This document shows positions 55,209-64,000 of a stretch of 64,000 nt of DNA, piece by piece. The position numbers and the translations under genes were made by a program. The notes under the pieces were generated by a model, which ran no database searches, was not told the DNA's origin, and saw nothing but the letters and a program-made list of their open reading frames with translations. Origin of the DNA: Actinomadura rupiterrae (GTDB lineage: Bacteria > Actinomycetota > Actinomycetes > Streptosporangiales > Streptosporangiaceae); NCBI RefSeq assembly GCF_024172125.1, contig NZ_JAMZEA010000005.1:744001-808000 (forward strand), in the 5' to 3' direction. Numbering within the stretch: the stretch's first letter is position 1; every line of letters starts with the position of its first letter.

Positions 55209-55571
55209 ATGTCGCGTCTGCTGGGGATTTTCGGGTGCATTCTGGTCTGTCTTGTGGCGGCGGATTCCCGGGCGGGGTCGGAGATCAACTCGGGATCCGC
55301 GGCTTGGCGGGCCGGGTTCGCGGCGGCGGAAACCGAGGTCACTCAAACTCCGCAGCAGCCGGGCGGAAGGATTGTGCTCGCCGTTTACGGGTTTACCGGC
55401 ACCCCTGGGCCCTATGCGCGGTGTGCTGCATTGTTCGAGGTCAAGCACGTCCGGCAGCGCGTTACGGACGTTCCGGTGTGGCCGATGCCGCGCGGTATTC
55501 GGCTCGGCAGTAAGGCCGGGAACGCGTACGAAGCGGGTTGGATCGAGCGGTGCCTGCGGCAGCGGCGCTAG
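55209..55571 (+). CDS. Small exported protein, unknown
   Basis: A likely 120-residue secreted or membrane-anchored protein. The ATG at 55209 starts MSRLLGIFGCILVCLVAADS, a signal-peptide-like segment. The mature part has a YGFTGTPGPYARCAALF segment and a C-terminal ERCLRQRR, giving two cysteines that could pair. Third-position GC is lower than in neighbours, so the gene may be recently acquired or weakly expressed. The stop shares a CTAG with the convergent degV stop. An alternative in-frame ATG at 55188 would put charged residues before the signal. No family recognised. Confidence 0.5.
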   Translation: MSRLLGIFGCILVCLVAADSRAGSEINSGSAAWRAGFAAAETEVTQTPQQPGGRIVLAVYGFTGTPGPYARCAALFEVKHVRQRVTDVPVWPMPRGIRLGSKAGNAYEAGWIERCLRQRR

Positions 55572-56416
55572 GAGAGCTGCGGCGCCACCACCACGCCGAG
55601 CATGCCCGGGCCGACGTGTGCGCCTATGACGGGTCCCACTTCGCCTATGTAGACGTCCACCACGTTCGGGATGCGCGCGCGGAGCTCTGCGGCCAAGGCT
55701 TCGGCCCGCGAGGACGCCGCGAGGTGCTGGATGCCCAGGTCGACAGGACGGTCAGCAGCCTCGGCCACGGCGAGGTCGGCCAGACGGGCCAGAGCGCGTG
55801 ACGTGGTGCGCACCTTCTCCAGGGGTTTGACGCGTCCGGACGAGATGCCCAGCAAAGGCTTCACCATGAGCGCGGTGCCGAGCAGGTTGGCAGCGGCTCC
55901 GATGCGTCCGCCGCGGCGCAGGTGTTCGAGGTTGTCGACGTAGAAGAGCGATCGCGACAGCTCGGCTCGGCGTTCGGCTGCGGCAACGGCCTCGGCAGGC
56001 GCTGTGCCTTGCAGGGCGGCCGCGGCGGCGGAGAGGGCGGCGAAGCCCAGGCCCATGCCGATCGTGCCCGAGTCGACGACGTGGACGGGGACGGGCGAGT
56101 CCTCGGCGGCGAAGCGCGCCGCCTCCACCGTCCCGGACATCGAGCCCGAAAGGTGCACCGAGACCACTGCGGACGCGCCCGACTCCGCGGCCGAGGCGTA
56201 GACGGCCGAAAAGCGTTCCGGCGACGGACGGGACGTCGTGACCGGATGCCATTCGCGTAGCGCGCGTGCGGTTTCGGCGGTCGTGATGGCGTCCTCGTCG
56301 CGGACGTCGCCGCCGACGATGAGTTGCAGTGGGACGACCGTGATGCCGTGCCGGTCTGCGAGGTCCCGGGGAAGGTAGGACGTGGAGTCCGTGACGACCG
56401 CTACCGCGCTGCCCAT
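55568..56416 (-). CDS. DegV-family fatty-acid-binding protein
   Basis: A 282-residue member of the DegV (FakB-like) family, which binds a single fatty acid for phosphorylation by FakA. Markers are VVTDSTSYLP (phosphate-side loop, Thr/Ser), TTSRPSPERF, SVHLSGSMSGT and VVDSGTIGMGLGFAAL, plus YVDNLEHLRRGGRIGAAANL. The ATG at 56416 begins MGSAVAVVT. In actinobacteria degV commonly neighbours comEA. No FakA-type kinase is in this window, so the partner lies elsewhere. All family residues are present. Confidence 0.9.
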   Translation of the reverse strand: MGSAVAVVTDSTSYLPRDLADRHGITVVPLQLIVGGDVRDEDAITTAETARALREWHPVTTSRPSPERFSAVYASAAESGASAVVSVHLSGSMSGTVEAARFAAEDSPVPVHVVDSGTIGMGLGFAALSAAAAALQGTAPAEAVAAAERRAELSRSLFYVDNLEHLRRGGRIGAAANLLGTALMVKPLLGISSGRVKPLEKVRTTSRALARLADLAVAEAADRPVDLGIQHLAASSRAEALAAELRARIPNVVDVYIGEVGPVIGAHVGPGMLGVVVAPQLS

Positions 56417-56541
56417 GAGGCTGAGGCTACTCCGACGAGGCCGAACGTTGGTGACCGAATTGTCTCAGACCGTAATGTCCCCGTGCCGAAGCCCCGCGTG
56501 CGCGCACGAGAGCGGGGCCAGGCGAGCGGGAGTGAAGAGTG

Positions 56542-57756
56542 TCAGGGCTGGACGGGAACGCCGCCGCGCCAGACGCGCAGTGCGCGGAGGCCGAAGGCCC
56601 AGGCGAACGCGCCCTCGTGGTCGGCGTCCCAGAGGACGATGTCGGCGAGCATGCCGGGCGCGAGGGAGCCGCGGTCGCCGACGCGCAGCGCGGCGGCTCC
56701 GCCGAGGGTGGCGGCGCGGAGGGCCTCGGTGACCGACAGGCCGTACATGGCGACGGCGAGGCCGATGACCAGCGGCATGGACGTGATGCCGCACTGGCCG
56801 GGGTTGTGGTCGGTGCCGAGGGCGACGGTGACGCCGCGGTCGAGCATCGAGCGCACGGGCGCGGCCGGACGCGAGGAGTTCAGCGCGCTGCCGGGGCAGA
56901 CGGTCGCCGTAACGCCCGCGTGCGCGAGGGCCTTCACGTCGTCGTCGTTGGCCTGGGTGAGCAGGTCGGCGGACGCGCAGCCGACCTCGGCGGCGACCTG
57001 GGCCGCGCCGACGCGCTCGTTGGCGCAGGCGTGCATGCGCGCCTTGAGGCCGCTGCGCTTGCCGGTCAGCAGCAGGATACGCGCCTCTTCGGCGGTGAAG
57101 TGGCCCTCGTCGCAGTAGACGTCGATGGAGTCGGCGCCGGCGACGGCCGCGTCGCCGGCCCACTGCCGGACGGCCTCGATGTAGTCGCGGCGGCGGCCGA
57201 AGTACTCGGGCGGCAGGATGTGCGCGGCGAGGAAGGTCGCGTGGATGCGCGGCATGGACGGCTCGGACTCCAGCGACCGCAGCATCCGGATGTCGGCGAG
57301 CTCGCCGTCGCGGGTGAGGTGGTAGCCGGTCTTGGCCTCGACCGTGGTGGTGCCCGCGAGGATCCACTGCCGGAGCCGCTCGCGGACGCCGTTGCACAGC
57401 GTCCAGGGGTCGGTTCCGCGGGTCACGGTGACGGTGGAGTTCACGCCGCCGCCGGCCGCCGCGATGGCCGAGTGGGACGAGCCGCTGGTGCGCATCGCCA
57501 GCTCGGCCCAGCGGTTGCCCGCGTAGACCGGGTGCGCGTGCGCGTCGATGAGGCCGGGTGTGACCAGGCCGCCGCCGAGGTTCTCCACGTGGTCGACGTC
57601 GACGATGTCGTCGATGATGCCGGGCACGCTCTGCGGGAGGTCGGAGGCCGGCCCCGCCCACACGATGCGGTCGTCGTGGATGAGGACGGCGGCGTTGCTG
57701 CAGACGTCGGTGCCCGTCCAGAGACGTCCGATGTTGGTGAGCAGCCTGACCGTCAC
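56542..57756 (-). CDS. hutI: Imidazolonepropionase
   Basis: The third step of histidine degradation: opens 4-imidazolone-5-propionate to N-formimino-glutamate. The amidohydrolase fold is clear in 404 residues: GLIDAHAHPVYAGNRWAELAMR (metal-binding HxH), TTTVEAKTGYHLTRDGE, HATFLAAHILPPEY, DEGHFTAEEARIL and GTDHNPGQCGITSMPL with the metal-binding Asp. The start is the GTG at 57756. No hutH, hutU or other histidine-catabolism genes lie beside it; the upstream kilobase is gene-free. It therefore stands alone, unusual for this pathway. Confidence 0.93.
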   Translation of the reverse strand: MTVRLLTNIGRLWTGTDVCSNAAVLIHDDRIVWAGPASDLPQSVPGIIDDIVDVDHVENLGGGLVTPGLIDAHAHPVYAGNRWAELAMRTSGSSHSAIAAAGGGVNSTVTVTRGTDPWTLCNGVRERLRQWILAGTTTVEAKTGYHLTRDGELADIRMLRSLESEPSMPRIHATFLAAHILPPEYFGRRRDYIEAVRQWAGDAAVAGADSIDVYCDEGHFTAEEARILLLTGKRSGLKARMHACANERVGAAQVAAEVGCASADLLTQANDDDVKALAHAGVTATVCPGSALNSSRPAAPVRSMLDRGVTVALGTDHNPGQCGITSMPLVIGLAVAMYGLSVTEALRAATLGGAAALRVGDRGSLAPGMLADIVLWDADHEGAFAWAFGLRALRVWRGGVPVQP

Positions 57757-58783
57757 GGGGTCACCGCCCGGTGGGGGTGGGAACGCCGCGCGGCGTGGGA
57801 CCTGACGCCATGGACTGGGCCACCTGCTCTCGATACGGGACGCCGACTGGGTGCCGGCGGTTCACCACTGGGGGAAGGGGTGACCGACTGATCACCTTGA
57901 GCAACGAGACCGGAGATATCGGTTTCGTCACGGTAGTGCACAGAAGGCCCGGCGGACAACCTTCGCCCGGCCAACGCCGCGCGCCGCCGGAAAGTTCCCC
58001 GGTGGACAGGGCGGACACCGGTCCCGGCGCGGCTCATGGACACCCGACAAGCAGGCAAAACCCGCCCAACATCCATTAACCATCCGAATACCGGGACGCA
58101 CCCCATCGACGCCATCACCCCACCCTTAGTCCTAAGACGGTACGGATTCCGGCAGGCCCGTCAAGCGGAATGGAGAAGCTGTCACCTTACGGCGACCACC
58201 GCGACTCCGGAAACGATCAGAGAACGGGCGCGGTCGCGCTCATGGCGCCGCCCGTTCCGATCCGGGTCCGCGCTGCTCGAAAGCCGCTTCCGAAAGCTTC
58301 GCCCGAACTCCCACCAGGCCGCAATTACGTCCGCCCGCGCGTCGCGCCCTCATCTGCGGGACGTACCGTCCGGTGTCCGCCGCGTCCAGGAAACGTTCAG
58401 ACATCCCAGGAAACCTTCAGCTACTCCCAACCCAACTGGCCCTGTCAGGACACCTCGCCGACCACGCCCCCCGCTCCCCCAACCGACCGGCGTCGCCCGC
58501 TCCCCCAACCGACCGGCGTCGCCCGCACCCCCAACCAACTGCGCTGCCGCCCGCTCCCCCAACCGACCGCGACGCCCGCTCCCCAGCTGACCGCTACGCG
58601 ACGCGCCCGGAGCGGCCCTGCCACGCGACGCGCCTGGAGCGGCCCCCACTCCGAGGCTGTCGCTATGGGTGGCCTCCGTGACCGTCGCCTCGTCTCACAA
58701 CCCCCCAGTAACGCGTTCGGCCCGACGCCGCGCCCCCGGAGGGGTGGCGGCATCGGGCCGGTGTGCGTGGCGGCTAGGCGCTG
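57757..58783. other. Gene-free kilobase between hutI and hflX with a 26-bp repeat array
   Basis: Upstream of hutI, 57880-57960 has short inverted repeats (GGTGA/TCACC). From 58472 to 58584 about four units of 25-28 bp, core CGCTCCCCCAACCGACCGG, form a tandem array. A further pair sharing CGACGCGCC lies near 58600-58640. The hflX terminator is at 58718-58760. I see no reading frame I believe. Confidence 0.75.
58718..58760 (-). terminator. hflX terminator
   Basis: GGCCCGACGCCGC and GGCGGCATCGGGCC form a long stem (one mismatch) with CCCC/GGGG inside. It lies about 25 bp after the hflX stop on the minus strand. Confidence 0.75.
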
Positions 58784-60235
58784 CTACGCGGGAATCGGGT
58801 CCTCGTAGGGGGACAGCTCCCCCGCCAAGTCCTCCGGCACGCGGGCCAGCAGGACCGTGCCCGCCGCCTCGTGCTCCTGCTTGAGGACCTCGCCCCGGTC
58901 GTGGACGGCGGCCACCAGGTCGCCGCGCTCGTACGGGAGCAGGACGCGGACCTCGCGCGCGAGCGTGGGGAGGTCGCGCTCGATCGCGGCGCGCAGCTCG
59001 TCCAGGCCCTGCCCGGTGTGGGCGGAAACGACGACGCTGTGCGGTTCGCGCCGCTGGAGGCGGGCGATGGCGAGCGGGTCGGCGGCGTCCGCCTTGTTGA
59101 TCACGATCAGCTCGGGCAGCGAGTCGGCGCCGATCTCGCGGAGCACCTCGCGGACGGAGTCGATCTGCCGTTCCGGGTCGGGGTCGGAGCCGTCCACGAC
59201 GTGCACGACCAGGTGCGCGTCGGTGACCTCCTCCAGGGTGGACCGGAACGCCTCGACGAGCTGGTGCGGCAGGTGCCGGACGAACCCGACGGTGTCGGCG
59301 AGCGTGTAGGCCCGTCCGGACGGGGTGGTGGCGCGCCGGACGGTCGGGTCGAGGGTGGCGAACAGCGCGTCCTCCACCAGCACGCCCGCGCCCGTGAGGC
59401 GGTTCAGCAGGGACGACTTGCCCGCGTTGGTGTAGCCGGCGATGGCGACGGCGGGCACCATGTTGCGGCGGCGCTCGCCGCGCTTGGTGTCGCGGGCCTT
59501 GGCCATCTCGGCGATCTGGCGGCGCAGCTTGGCCATCCGGGTGCGGATCCGGCGCCGGTCCAGCTCGATCTTGGTCTCACCGGGGCCGCGGCCGCCGATG
59601 CCGACGCCGCCCGCGGCGCGGCCGCCGACCTGGCGGGACAGGTTGCCACCCCAGCCGCGCAGTCGCGGCAGCAGGTAGTTGAGCTGGGCCAGCTCGACCT
59701 GGGCCTTGCCCTCGCGGCTCTTGGCGTGCTGGGCGAAGATGTCGAGGATGAGGGCCGTCCGGTCGATGACCTTGACCTTGACGATCTCCTCCAGGTGGCG
59801 GAGCTGGCTCGGCGCGAGCTCGCCGTCGCAGATGACGGTGTCGGCGCCGGTGGCGATCACCACGTCGCTCAGCTCCTCGGCCTTGCCGGAGCCGATGTAG
59901 GTCGCCGCGTCCGGGCGGGTGCGGCGCTGGGTGAGGCCTTCGAGGACCTGGGAGCCGGCGGTCTCGGCGAGCAGCGCCAGCTCGCGCAGCGAGTTCTCGG
60001 CGTCCTCGGCGGTGCCCTCGGTCCAGACCCCCACGAGGACGACCCGCTCCAGCCGGAGCCGCCGGTATTCGACCTCGGTGACGTCGTCGAGTTCGGTGGA
60101 CAGTCCCGCCACACGGCGCAGCGCCCGGCGCTCTTCGAGGTCGAGTTCCCCGGTCATGGGCTCGTCCTCGGCGTCGAGGCCGTCGAAGCCGGTCAGGACA
60201 TCGTGGTTGCGGTCTTCTTCGAAACGTTCAGTCAT
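58784..60235 (-). CDS. hflX: Ribosome-associated GTPase HflX
   Basis: A GTPase that splits stalled 70S ribosomes during heat or antibiotic stress. It has 483 residues, with a 60-residue acidic N-terminal extension ([19 protein letters not shown]). The HflX-specific N-terminal domain has SNSLREL-like helices and [18 protein letters not shown]. The GTPase motifs are [31 protein letters not shown] and NKADAADP. The C-terminal domain ends [15 protein letters not shown]. The ATG at 60235 has AGAGGG upstream; a further in-frame start at 60295 adds residues without a ribosome-binding site. A hairpin follows the gene. Confidence 0.93.
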   Translation of the reverse strand: MTERFEEDRNHDVLTGFDGLDAEDEPMTGELDLEERRALRRVAGLSTELDDVTEVEYRRLRLERVVLVGVWTEGTAEDAENSLRELALLAETAGSQVLEGLTQRRTRPDAATYIGSGKAEELSDVVIATGADTVICDGELAPSQLRHLEEIVKVKVIDRTALILDIFAQHAKSREGKAQVELAQLNYLLPRLRGWGGNLSRQVGGRAAGGVGIGGRGPGETKIELDRRRIRTRMAKLRRQIAEMAKARDTKRGERRRNMVPAVAIAGYTNAGKSSLLNRLTGAGVLVEDALFATLDPTVRRATTPSGRAYTLADTVGFVRHLPHQLVEAFRSTLEEVTDAHLVVHVVDGSDPDPERQIDSVREVLREIGADSLPELIVINKADAADPLAIARLQRREPHSVVVSAHTGQGLDELRAAIERDLPTLAREVRVLLPYERGDLVAAVHDRGEVLKQEHEAAGTVLLARVPEDLAGELSPYEDPIPA

Positions 60236-60353
60236 AGGCCCTCTGTCAAACGCCGTGGGGCCCCGGTCGATTCCCCACGTCCGCGATCGTCCCATGGGCG
60301 GGCGGGCAGGTCACCCCGATTTCCCGGACGCGGAGAGTCATCCCGGCCCAGCA

Positions 60354-60450
60354 CGGGGAGTTATCCGAGGCGCGCGCGGGGAGTTATCTCGGGCGCGCGC
60401 GGGGAGGTGTCCCGTGACTATCCCGGGCGCGCGCGGGGAGGTGTCACGAG
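60354..60450. repeat. 23-bp tandem repeats in the aceB upstream region
   Basis: CGGGGAGTTATCCGAGGCGC begins a 23-bp unit at 60354, repeated with small changes at 60377; longer variants start CGGGGAGGTGTC at 60400 and 60434, and the block GGGCGCGCG links them. The array lies just upstream of the aceB promoter. Confidence 0.85.
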
Positions 60451-60462
60451 ACGGCCCCCGCT

Positions 60463-60492
60463 TTGACCCGGATCTGTACCGGCGAGTAGCGT
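60463..60492 (+). promoter_or_regulatory. aceB promoter
   Basis: TTGACC (60463-60468) and TAGCGT (60487-60492) are 18 bp apart, giving a 5' leader of about 60 nt before the ATG at 60557. Between them and the start, GGAATTTC and GAAATCC form an imperfect inverted repeat (about 60511-60533) that could be a regulator site. Confidence 0.6.
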
Positions 60493-60556
60493 TCTCCACA
60501 CAACAGAACCGGAATTTCACCATACGAAATCCATGGACGAAGGAAGGGCGGGCACC

Positions 60557-62158
60557 ATGACCGACGGTGTCGAGGTCCGGGGACCTCTGGGCGAGCGCTA
60601 CGACGAGATCCTCACCCCCGAGGCTCTGGGTCTGCTCGCCACCCTGCAGCGCGAGTTCGGCGCGCGCCGCAAGGAGCTGCTGAAGGCCCGCCAGGAGCGG
60701 CAGGAGAAGCTGTCCAGCGGCGGCACGCTGGACTTCCTCCCCGAGACGGCCGAGATCCGCACCGACGACTCCTGGCGCGTGGCCGACCCGGCGCCGGGGC
60801 TGCGGGACCGCCGGGTCGAGATCACCGGCCCGACCGACCGGAAGATGACGATCAACGCGCTGAACTCCGGCGCCAAGGTGTGGCTGGCCGACTTCGAGGA
60901 CGCCAACACCCCGCTGTGGACGAACATGATCGAGGGCCAGCTGAACCTGCGCGACGCCCTCGACCGCACGATCGACTTCACCGACCCCAAGTCCGGCAAG
61001 ACCTACGCGCTGAAGGACGACGAGGAGCTCGCCACCATCGTCGTGCGCCCGCGCGGCTGGCACATGGAGGAGAAGCACCTCCTGGTCGACGGCGAGCCGA
61101 TGTCGGGCTCGCTGTTCGACTTCGGCCTGTACTTCTTCCACTCGGCGCGCCGGCAGCTGGCCAAGGGCAAGGGCCCCTACTTCTACCTGCCGAAGATGGA
61201 GTCGCACCTGGAGGCCCGCCTCTGGAACGACGCCTTCAACCTGGCCCAGGACACCCTGGAGATCCCGCGCGGCACGATCCGCGCGACCGTGCTGATCGAG
61301 ACCATCCCGGCCGCGTTCGAGATGGAGGAGATCCTCTACGAGCTACGCGACCACTCCGCGGGCCTGAACGCCGGCCGCTGGGACTACCTGTTCAGCGTGA
61401 TCAAGAAGTTCCGCGACCGCGGCGCCGACTTCGTCCTGCCGGAGCGGAACGCGATCACGATGACCGCGCCGTTCATGCGCGCGTACACCGAGCTGCTGGT
61501 CCGCACCTGCCACAAGCGCGGCGCGCACGCCATCGGCGGCATGGCCGCGTTCATCCCGTCCCGCAAGGACGCCGAGGTCAACAAGGTCGCGCTGGAGAAG
61601 GTCCGGGCCGACAAGACCCGCGAGTCCGGCGACGGCTTCGACGGCTCCTGGGTCGCGCACCCCGACCTTGTCCCGGTCTGCCGCGAGGTCTTCGACGGCG
61701 TGCTGGGCGACAAGCCGAACCAGCGCGACCGGCTCCGCGAGGACGTCAAGGTCTCGGCCGCCGACCTGCTCAACATCAAGGCGACGCCGGGCGACATCAC
61801 CGAGGCCGGCCTGCGCAACAACATCGACGTCGCGCTGCGCTACCTCGCCACCTGGCTCGACGGCGCCGGCGCGGTCGCCATCCACAACCTGATGGAGGAC
61901 GCGGCGACCGCCGAGATCTCCCGCTCGCAGGTCTGGCAGTGGATCCGCAACGGCGTGAAGCTCAAGGAGGGCGAGACCGTCACGCGCGAGTTGGTCGAGC
62001 GCCTGCTGGACGAGGAGCTGGCCAACATCCGCGCGGAGCTGGGCGACGCCTACAACGAGCCCCGCTACAACGAGGCCGTGGCCCTCTTCAAGGAGGTCAC
62101 CCTGGCGGACGAGTACTCCGAGTTCCTGACGACCCCGGCGTACATCCGCTTCCCGTAA
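60557..62158 (+). CDS. aceB: Malate synthase A
   Basis: Condenses glyoxylate with acetyl-CoA to malate, the second step of the glyoxylate shunt. The 533-residue protein is the A-type. Key parts are [37 protein letters not shown], the family signature near [20 protein letters not shown], and [16 protein letters not shown]. Magnesium-binding acidic residues are in those blocks. The ATG at 60557 has GGAAGGGCGGGCACC upstream; the in-frame ATG at 60533 is eight codons earlier. Downstream glcD/glcE could supply glyoxylate from glycolate. No isocitrate lyase is in this window. Confidence 0.95.
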   Translation: MTDGVEVRGPLGERYDEILTPEALGLLATLQREFGARRKELLKARQERQEKLSSGGTLDFLPETAEIRTDDSWRVADPAPGLRDRRVEITGPTDRKMTINALNSGAKVWLADFEDANTPLWTNMIEGQLNLRDALDRTIDFTDPKSGKTYALKDDEELATIVVRPRGWHMEEKHLLVDGEPMSGSLFDFGLYFFHSARRQLAKGKGPYFYLPKMESHLEARLWNDAFNLAQDTLEIPRGTIRATVLIETIPAAFEMEEILYELRDHSAGLNAGRWDYLFSVIKKFRDRGADFVLPERNAITMTAPFMRAYTELLVRTCHKRGAHAIGGMAAFIPSRKDAEVNKVALEKVRADKTRESGDGFDGSWVAHPDLVPVCREVFDGVLGDKPNQRDRLREDVKVSAADLLNIKATPGDITEAGLRNNIDVALRYLATWLDGAGAVAIHNLMEDAATAEISRSQVWQWIRNGVKLKEGETVTRELVERLLDEELANIRAELGDAYNEPRYNEAVALFKEVTLADEYSEFLTTPAYIRFP

Positions 62159-62210
62159 GGGACGGCCTCCTGTAGCAAGCGGTTTCATGGGCTGACAGGT
62201 GGTTTCACGG

Positions 62211-62239
62211 GCGCGGCGGCCTCTCCGGGGCCGCCGCGC
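62211..62239 (+). terminator. aceB terminator
   Basis: GCGCGGCGGCC and GGCCGCCGCGC form an 11-bp perfect stem with a 7-nt loop about 53 bp after the aceB stop. Confidence 0.8.
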
Positions 62240-62240
62240 C

Positions 62241-62300
62241 CAGAACCTCCGCCCCCAGGACCTCGCGCCCTGGACCTCCGCGCCCGGGGCCGCGCGCCCC
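62241..62300. repeat. Four 15-bp units before glcD
   Basis: CAGAACCTCCGCCCC, CAGGACCTCGCGCCC, TGGACCTCCGCGCCC and GGGGCCGCGCGCCCC follow one another at exact 15-bp steps, between the aceB terminator and the glcD ribosome-binding site. Confidence 0.75.
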
Positions 62301-62318
62301 TCGCCCTAGGGAGACGGC

Positions 62319-63773
62319 ATGGCAGACACTCTCCGGGACCTGGCCGAGCGCTGCACGCGCCTGCTCGGCCCCGAGTCGGTCATCTCCGATCCGGTCCGGT
62401 TGCGCACGTACGAGTGCGACGGGCTGACGTCCCACCGCGCCTCTCCCGGGCTGGTCGTCCTGCCGGAGACCGCCGAGCAGATCGCGGCCATCGTGCGCGC
62501 GTGCGGAGAGGCGGGCGTCCCGTACGTGGCCCGCGGGTCCGGGACGGGCCTGTCCGGTGGGGCGCTCCCCCGGACGGACGGCGTGCTCATCGTGACGGCG
62601 AGGATGCGCCGGATCCTCGACATCGACATCCCGAACCAGCGGGCGACCGTGGAGCCGGGCGTCATCAACCTGGACGTGACGCGGGCCGCGCGCCCGCACG
62701 GCTACTACTTCGCGCCCGACCCGTCCAGCCAGCAGATCTGCTCGGTCGGCGGGAACGTCGCGGAGAACTCGGGCGGCGCGCACTGCCTGAAGTACGGGTT
62801 CACCGCGCACCACATCCTGGCCTGCGAGATCGTCACGCCCGACGGCGAGATCGCGGAGCTGTCCCGGGACGATCCCGGTTTCGACCTGCTCGGGGTGTTC
62901 GTCGGCTCGGAGGGCACGCTCGGCATCACGACGAAGATCACCGTGCGGCTGACCCGGCTGCCGGAGACCGTGCGGACGCTGCTGGCGGCGTTCGACACGA
63001 TCGGGAAGGGCGGCGACGCGGTGTCGGCGATCATCGCGGCGGGGGTGGTGCCGGCCGCGATCGAGATGATGGACGCGCTGTCGATCGAGGCCGCGGAGGC
63101 GGCCGTGGCCTGCGGCTATCCGGAGGGCGCGGGCGCGGTCCTGGTGGTCGAGCTGGACGGCCCGGACGCGACCGTCGAGCACCAGTTCGCGCAGGTCGAG
63201 CGGCTCTGCCGGGAGGCGGGCGCGTTCGAGATCCGGGTGGCGGCCGACGACACCGAGCGGGCGCTGATCTGGAAGGGGCGCAAGTCCGCGTTCGCCGCGA
63301 TGGGCCGGATCAGCCCGGCCTACATCGTCCAGGACGGCGTGATCCCGCGCACTTCGCTAGGCGAGGTGCTCGGACGCATCGACGCGCTGAGCCGCGAGTC
63401 CGGTGTGCGCGTCGCGAACGTCTTCCATGCCGGGGATGGGAATCTGCATCCGCTCGTGCTTTTCGACGATTCCGTACCGGGCGCGCAGGAGCGGGCGGAG
63501 ACCGTCTCTGGCGCGATCCTCGATCTGTGCGTCGAGCATGGCGGTTCCATCACGGGGGAGCACGGCGTGGGTGCGGACAAGGCCCGCTACATGCCGCGCA
63601 TGTTCAGCGACGACGACCTCGACACCATGCAGATGGTCCGGTGCGGCTTCGATCCGGCGGGGCTGTGCAACCCGGGCAAGGTGTTCCCGACGCCGCGGCT
63701 GTGCGGGGAGGTTCCGGGCGTCCGGAAAGGGCCGCACCCGCTGGTCGCCGAAGGAAAGGCGGACCTGTTCTGA
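62319..63773 (+). CDS. glcD: FAD-linked oxidase, glycolate oxidase subunit GlcD
   Basis: A flavoprotein of 484 residues in the FAD-binding PCMH/VAO family that oxidises 2-hydroxy acids, here probably glycolate to glyoxylate (or D-lactate). The FAD domain contains YECDGLTSHRASPGLVV, PYVARGSGTGLSGGALPRTD and PDPSSQQICSVGGNVAENSGG. The C-terminal half ends HPLVLFDDSVPGAQERAETV and GGSITGEHGVGADKARYMPR (catalytic His). The ATG at 62319 has AGGGAGACGGC. The stop overlaps the start of the next gene (TGATG), which encodes the GlcE-like partner, so they form an operon. Confidence 0.92.
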   Translation: MADTLRDLAERCTRLLGPESVISDPVRLRTYECDGLTSHRASPGLVVLPETAEQIAAIVRACGEAGVPYVARGSGTGLSGGALPRTDGVLIVTARMRRILDIDIPNQRATVEPGVINLDVTRAARPHGYYFAPDPSSQQICSVGGNVAENSGGAHCLKYGFTAHHILACEIVTPDGEIAELSRDDPGFDLLGVFVGSEGTLGITTKITVRLTRLPETVRTLLAAFDTIGKGGDAVSAIIAAGVVPAAIEMMDALSIEAAEAAVACGYPEGAGAVLVVELDGPDATVEHQFAQVERLCREAGAFEIRVAADDTERALIWKGRKSAFAAMGRISPAYIVQDGVIPRTSLGEVLGRIDALSRESGVRVANVFHAGDGNLHPLVLFDDSVPGAQERAETVSGAILDLCVEHGGSITGEHGVGADKARYMPRMFSDDDLDTMQMVRCGFDPAGLCNPGKVFPTPRLCGEVPGVRKGPHPLVAEGKADLF

Positions 63774-64000
63774 TGCTGCCCCTGGACGCGTTCGCCAAGG
63801 TCTGCGCCGACGTCCGCCCTGGTGAGGACGCCGATCAGGTGGACGGCCTGACCCCGCCGGTCGTCGCCGCGCCTGCCACCCTGGACGAGGCGTCGGCGGT
63901 GATGCGGACGGCCGCCGAGCATGGTCTGGCCGTCGTCCCGTCCGGAACCGGGAGCAAGCTCGGCTATGGGCGGCCCGTCGAACGCTGCGACGTGCTCGTC
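63773..64000 (+). CDS. glcE: Glycolate oxidase FAD-binding subunit GlcE, N-terminal part
   Basis: The first 76 codons of a second FAD-binding oxidase subunit; the frame runs off the end of the window. It starts MLPLDAFAKVCADVRPGEDA with the ATG overlapping the glcD stop (TGATG at 63771). PPVVAAPATLDEASAVMRTA and AVVPSGTGSKLGYGR are the characteristic N-terminal FAD-binding sequence. GlcE pairs with GlcD and an iron-sulfur GlcF in glycolate oxidase. The third gene would be expected immediately to the right of the window. Confidence 0.85.
   Translation, partial: MLPLDAFAKVCADVRPGEDADQVDGLTPPVVAAPATLDEASAVMRTAAEHGLAVVPSGTGSKLGYGRPVERCDVLV

Overview
This is 64 kb of very GC-rich chromosome from a filamentous-type actinomycete. 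The gene content and order point to the Streptosporangiales, and Thermomonosporaceae such as Actinomadura is my best guess; that is inference from style and synteny, not a database match. Starts are often GTG or TTG, many stops and starts overlap as ATGA, GTGA or TTGA, and several promoters appear to give leaderless mRNAs. I found no tRNA, rRNA, CRISPR array, insertion sequence or prophage.

The backbone is the conserved actinobacterial housekeeping block, mostly on the minus strand. From right to left it reads hflX, degV, comEA, comEC (with holA converging on comEC), lepA (rpsT diverging), hemW, hrcA-dnaJ, rsmE, HIT, phoH-ybeY-corC, era, leuA, recO-uppS, followed by znuACB-zur on the plus strand.

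0-4.1 kb: start of a secreted protein, a small monooxygenase-like protein, and the zinc uptake operon znuACB-zur. A Zur-type palindrome covers the -35 box of its leaderless promoter. 4.3-12 kb: a secreted thermolysin-type M4 protease, an HNH-like lipoprotein, OsmC, a TauD-type dioxygenase, uppS-recO, and an intracellular protealysin-like M4 protease paired with its emfourin-type inhibitor. 12-23 kb: leuA with a four-leucine leader peptide, a dimethylargininase, era, a large SARP/AAA/TPR regulator and an MMPL exporter. 23-34 kb: the phoH/ybeY/corC RNA-maturation cluster, a SigE-type sigma factor with a membrane partner, rsmE, dnaJ and hrcA (CIRCE operator), and a DUF3097 protein. 34-48 kb: two DUF4870 membrane proteins, hemW, lepA, rpsT, KptA with an overlapping HAD-like gene, a LysR regulator and holA. 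48-64 kb: comEC and comEA split by 3.3 kb of repeats, degV, hutI, hflX, then aceB with glycolate oxidase genes glcD/glcE. Glycolate oxidase makes glyoxylate, which malate synthase condenses with acetyl-CoA.

The most unusual property is a family of short GC-rich tandem arrays with units of 15, 17, 18, 21, 22, 23 and 26 bp and unrelated unit sequences. They fill most long gene-free gaps. At lepA, dnaJ, uppS and tauD (and weakly era) the terminal codons and the stop codon are themselves one repeat unit, as if the gene's 3' end had been tandemly amplified. In other genes the same type of repeat is in frame and forms protein tails or linkers (recO, znuC, the SARP regulator, a DUF4870 protein). The largest such region (50.9-54.2 kb) separates comEC from comEA.
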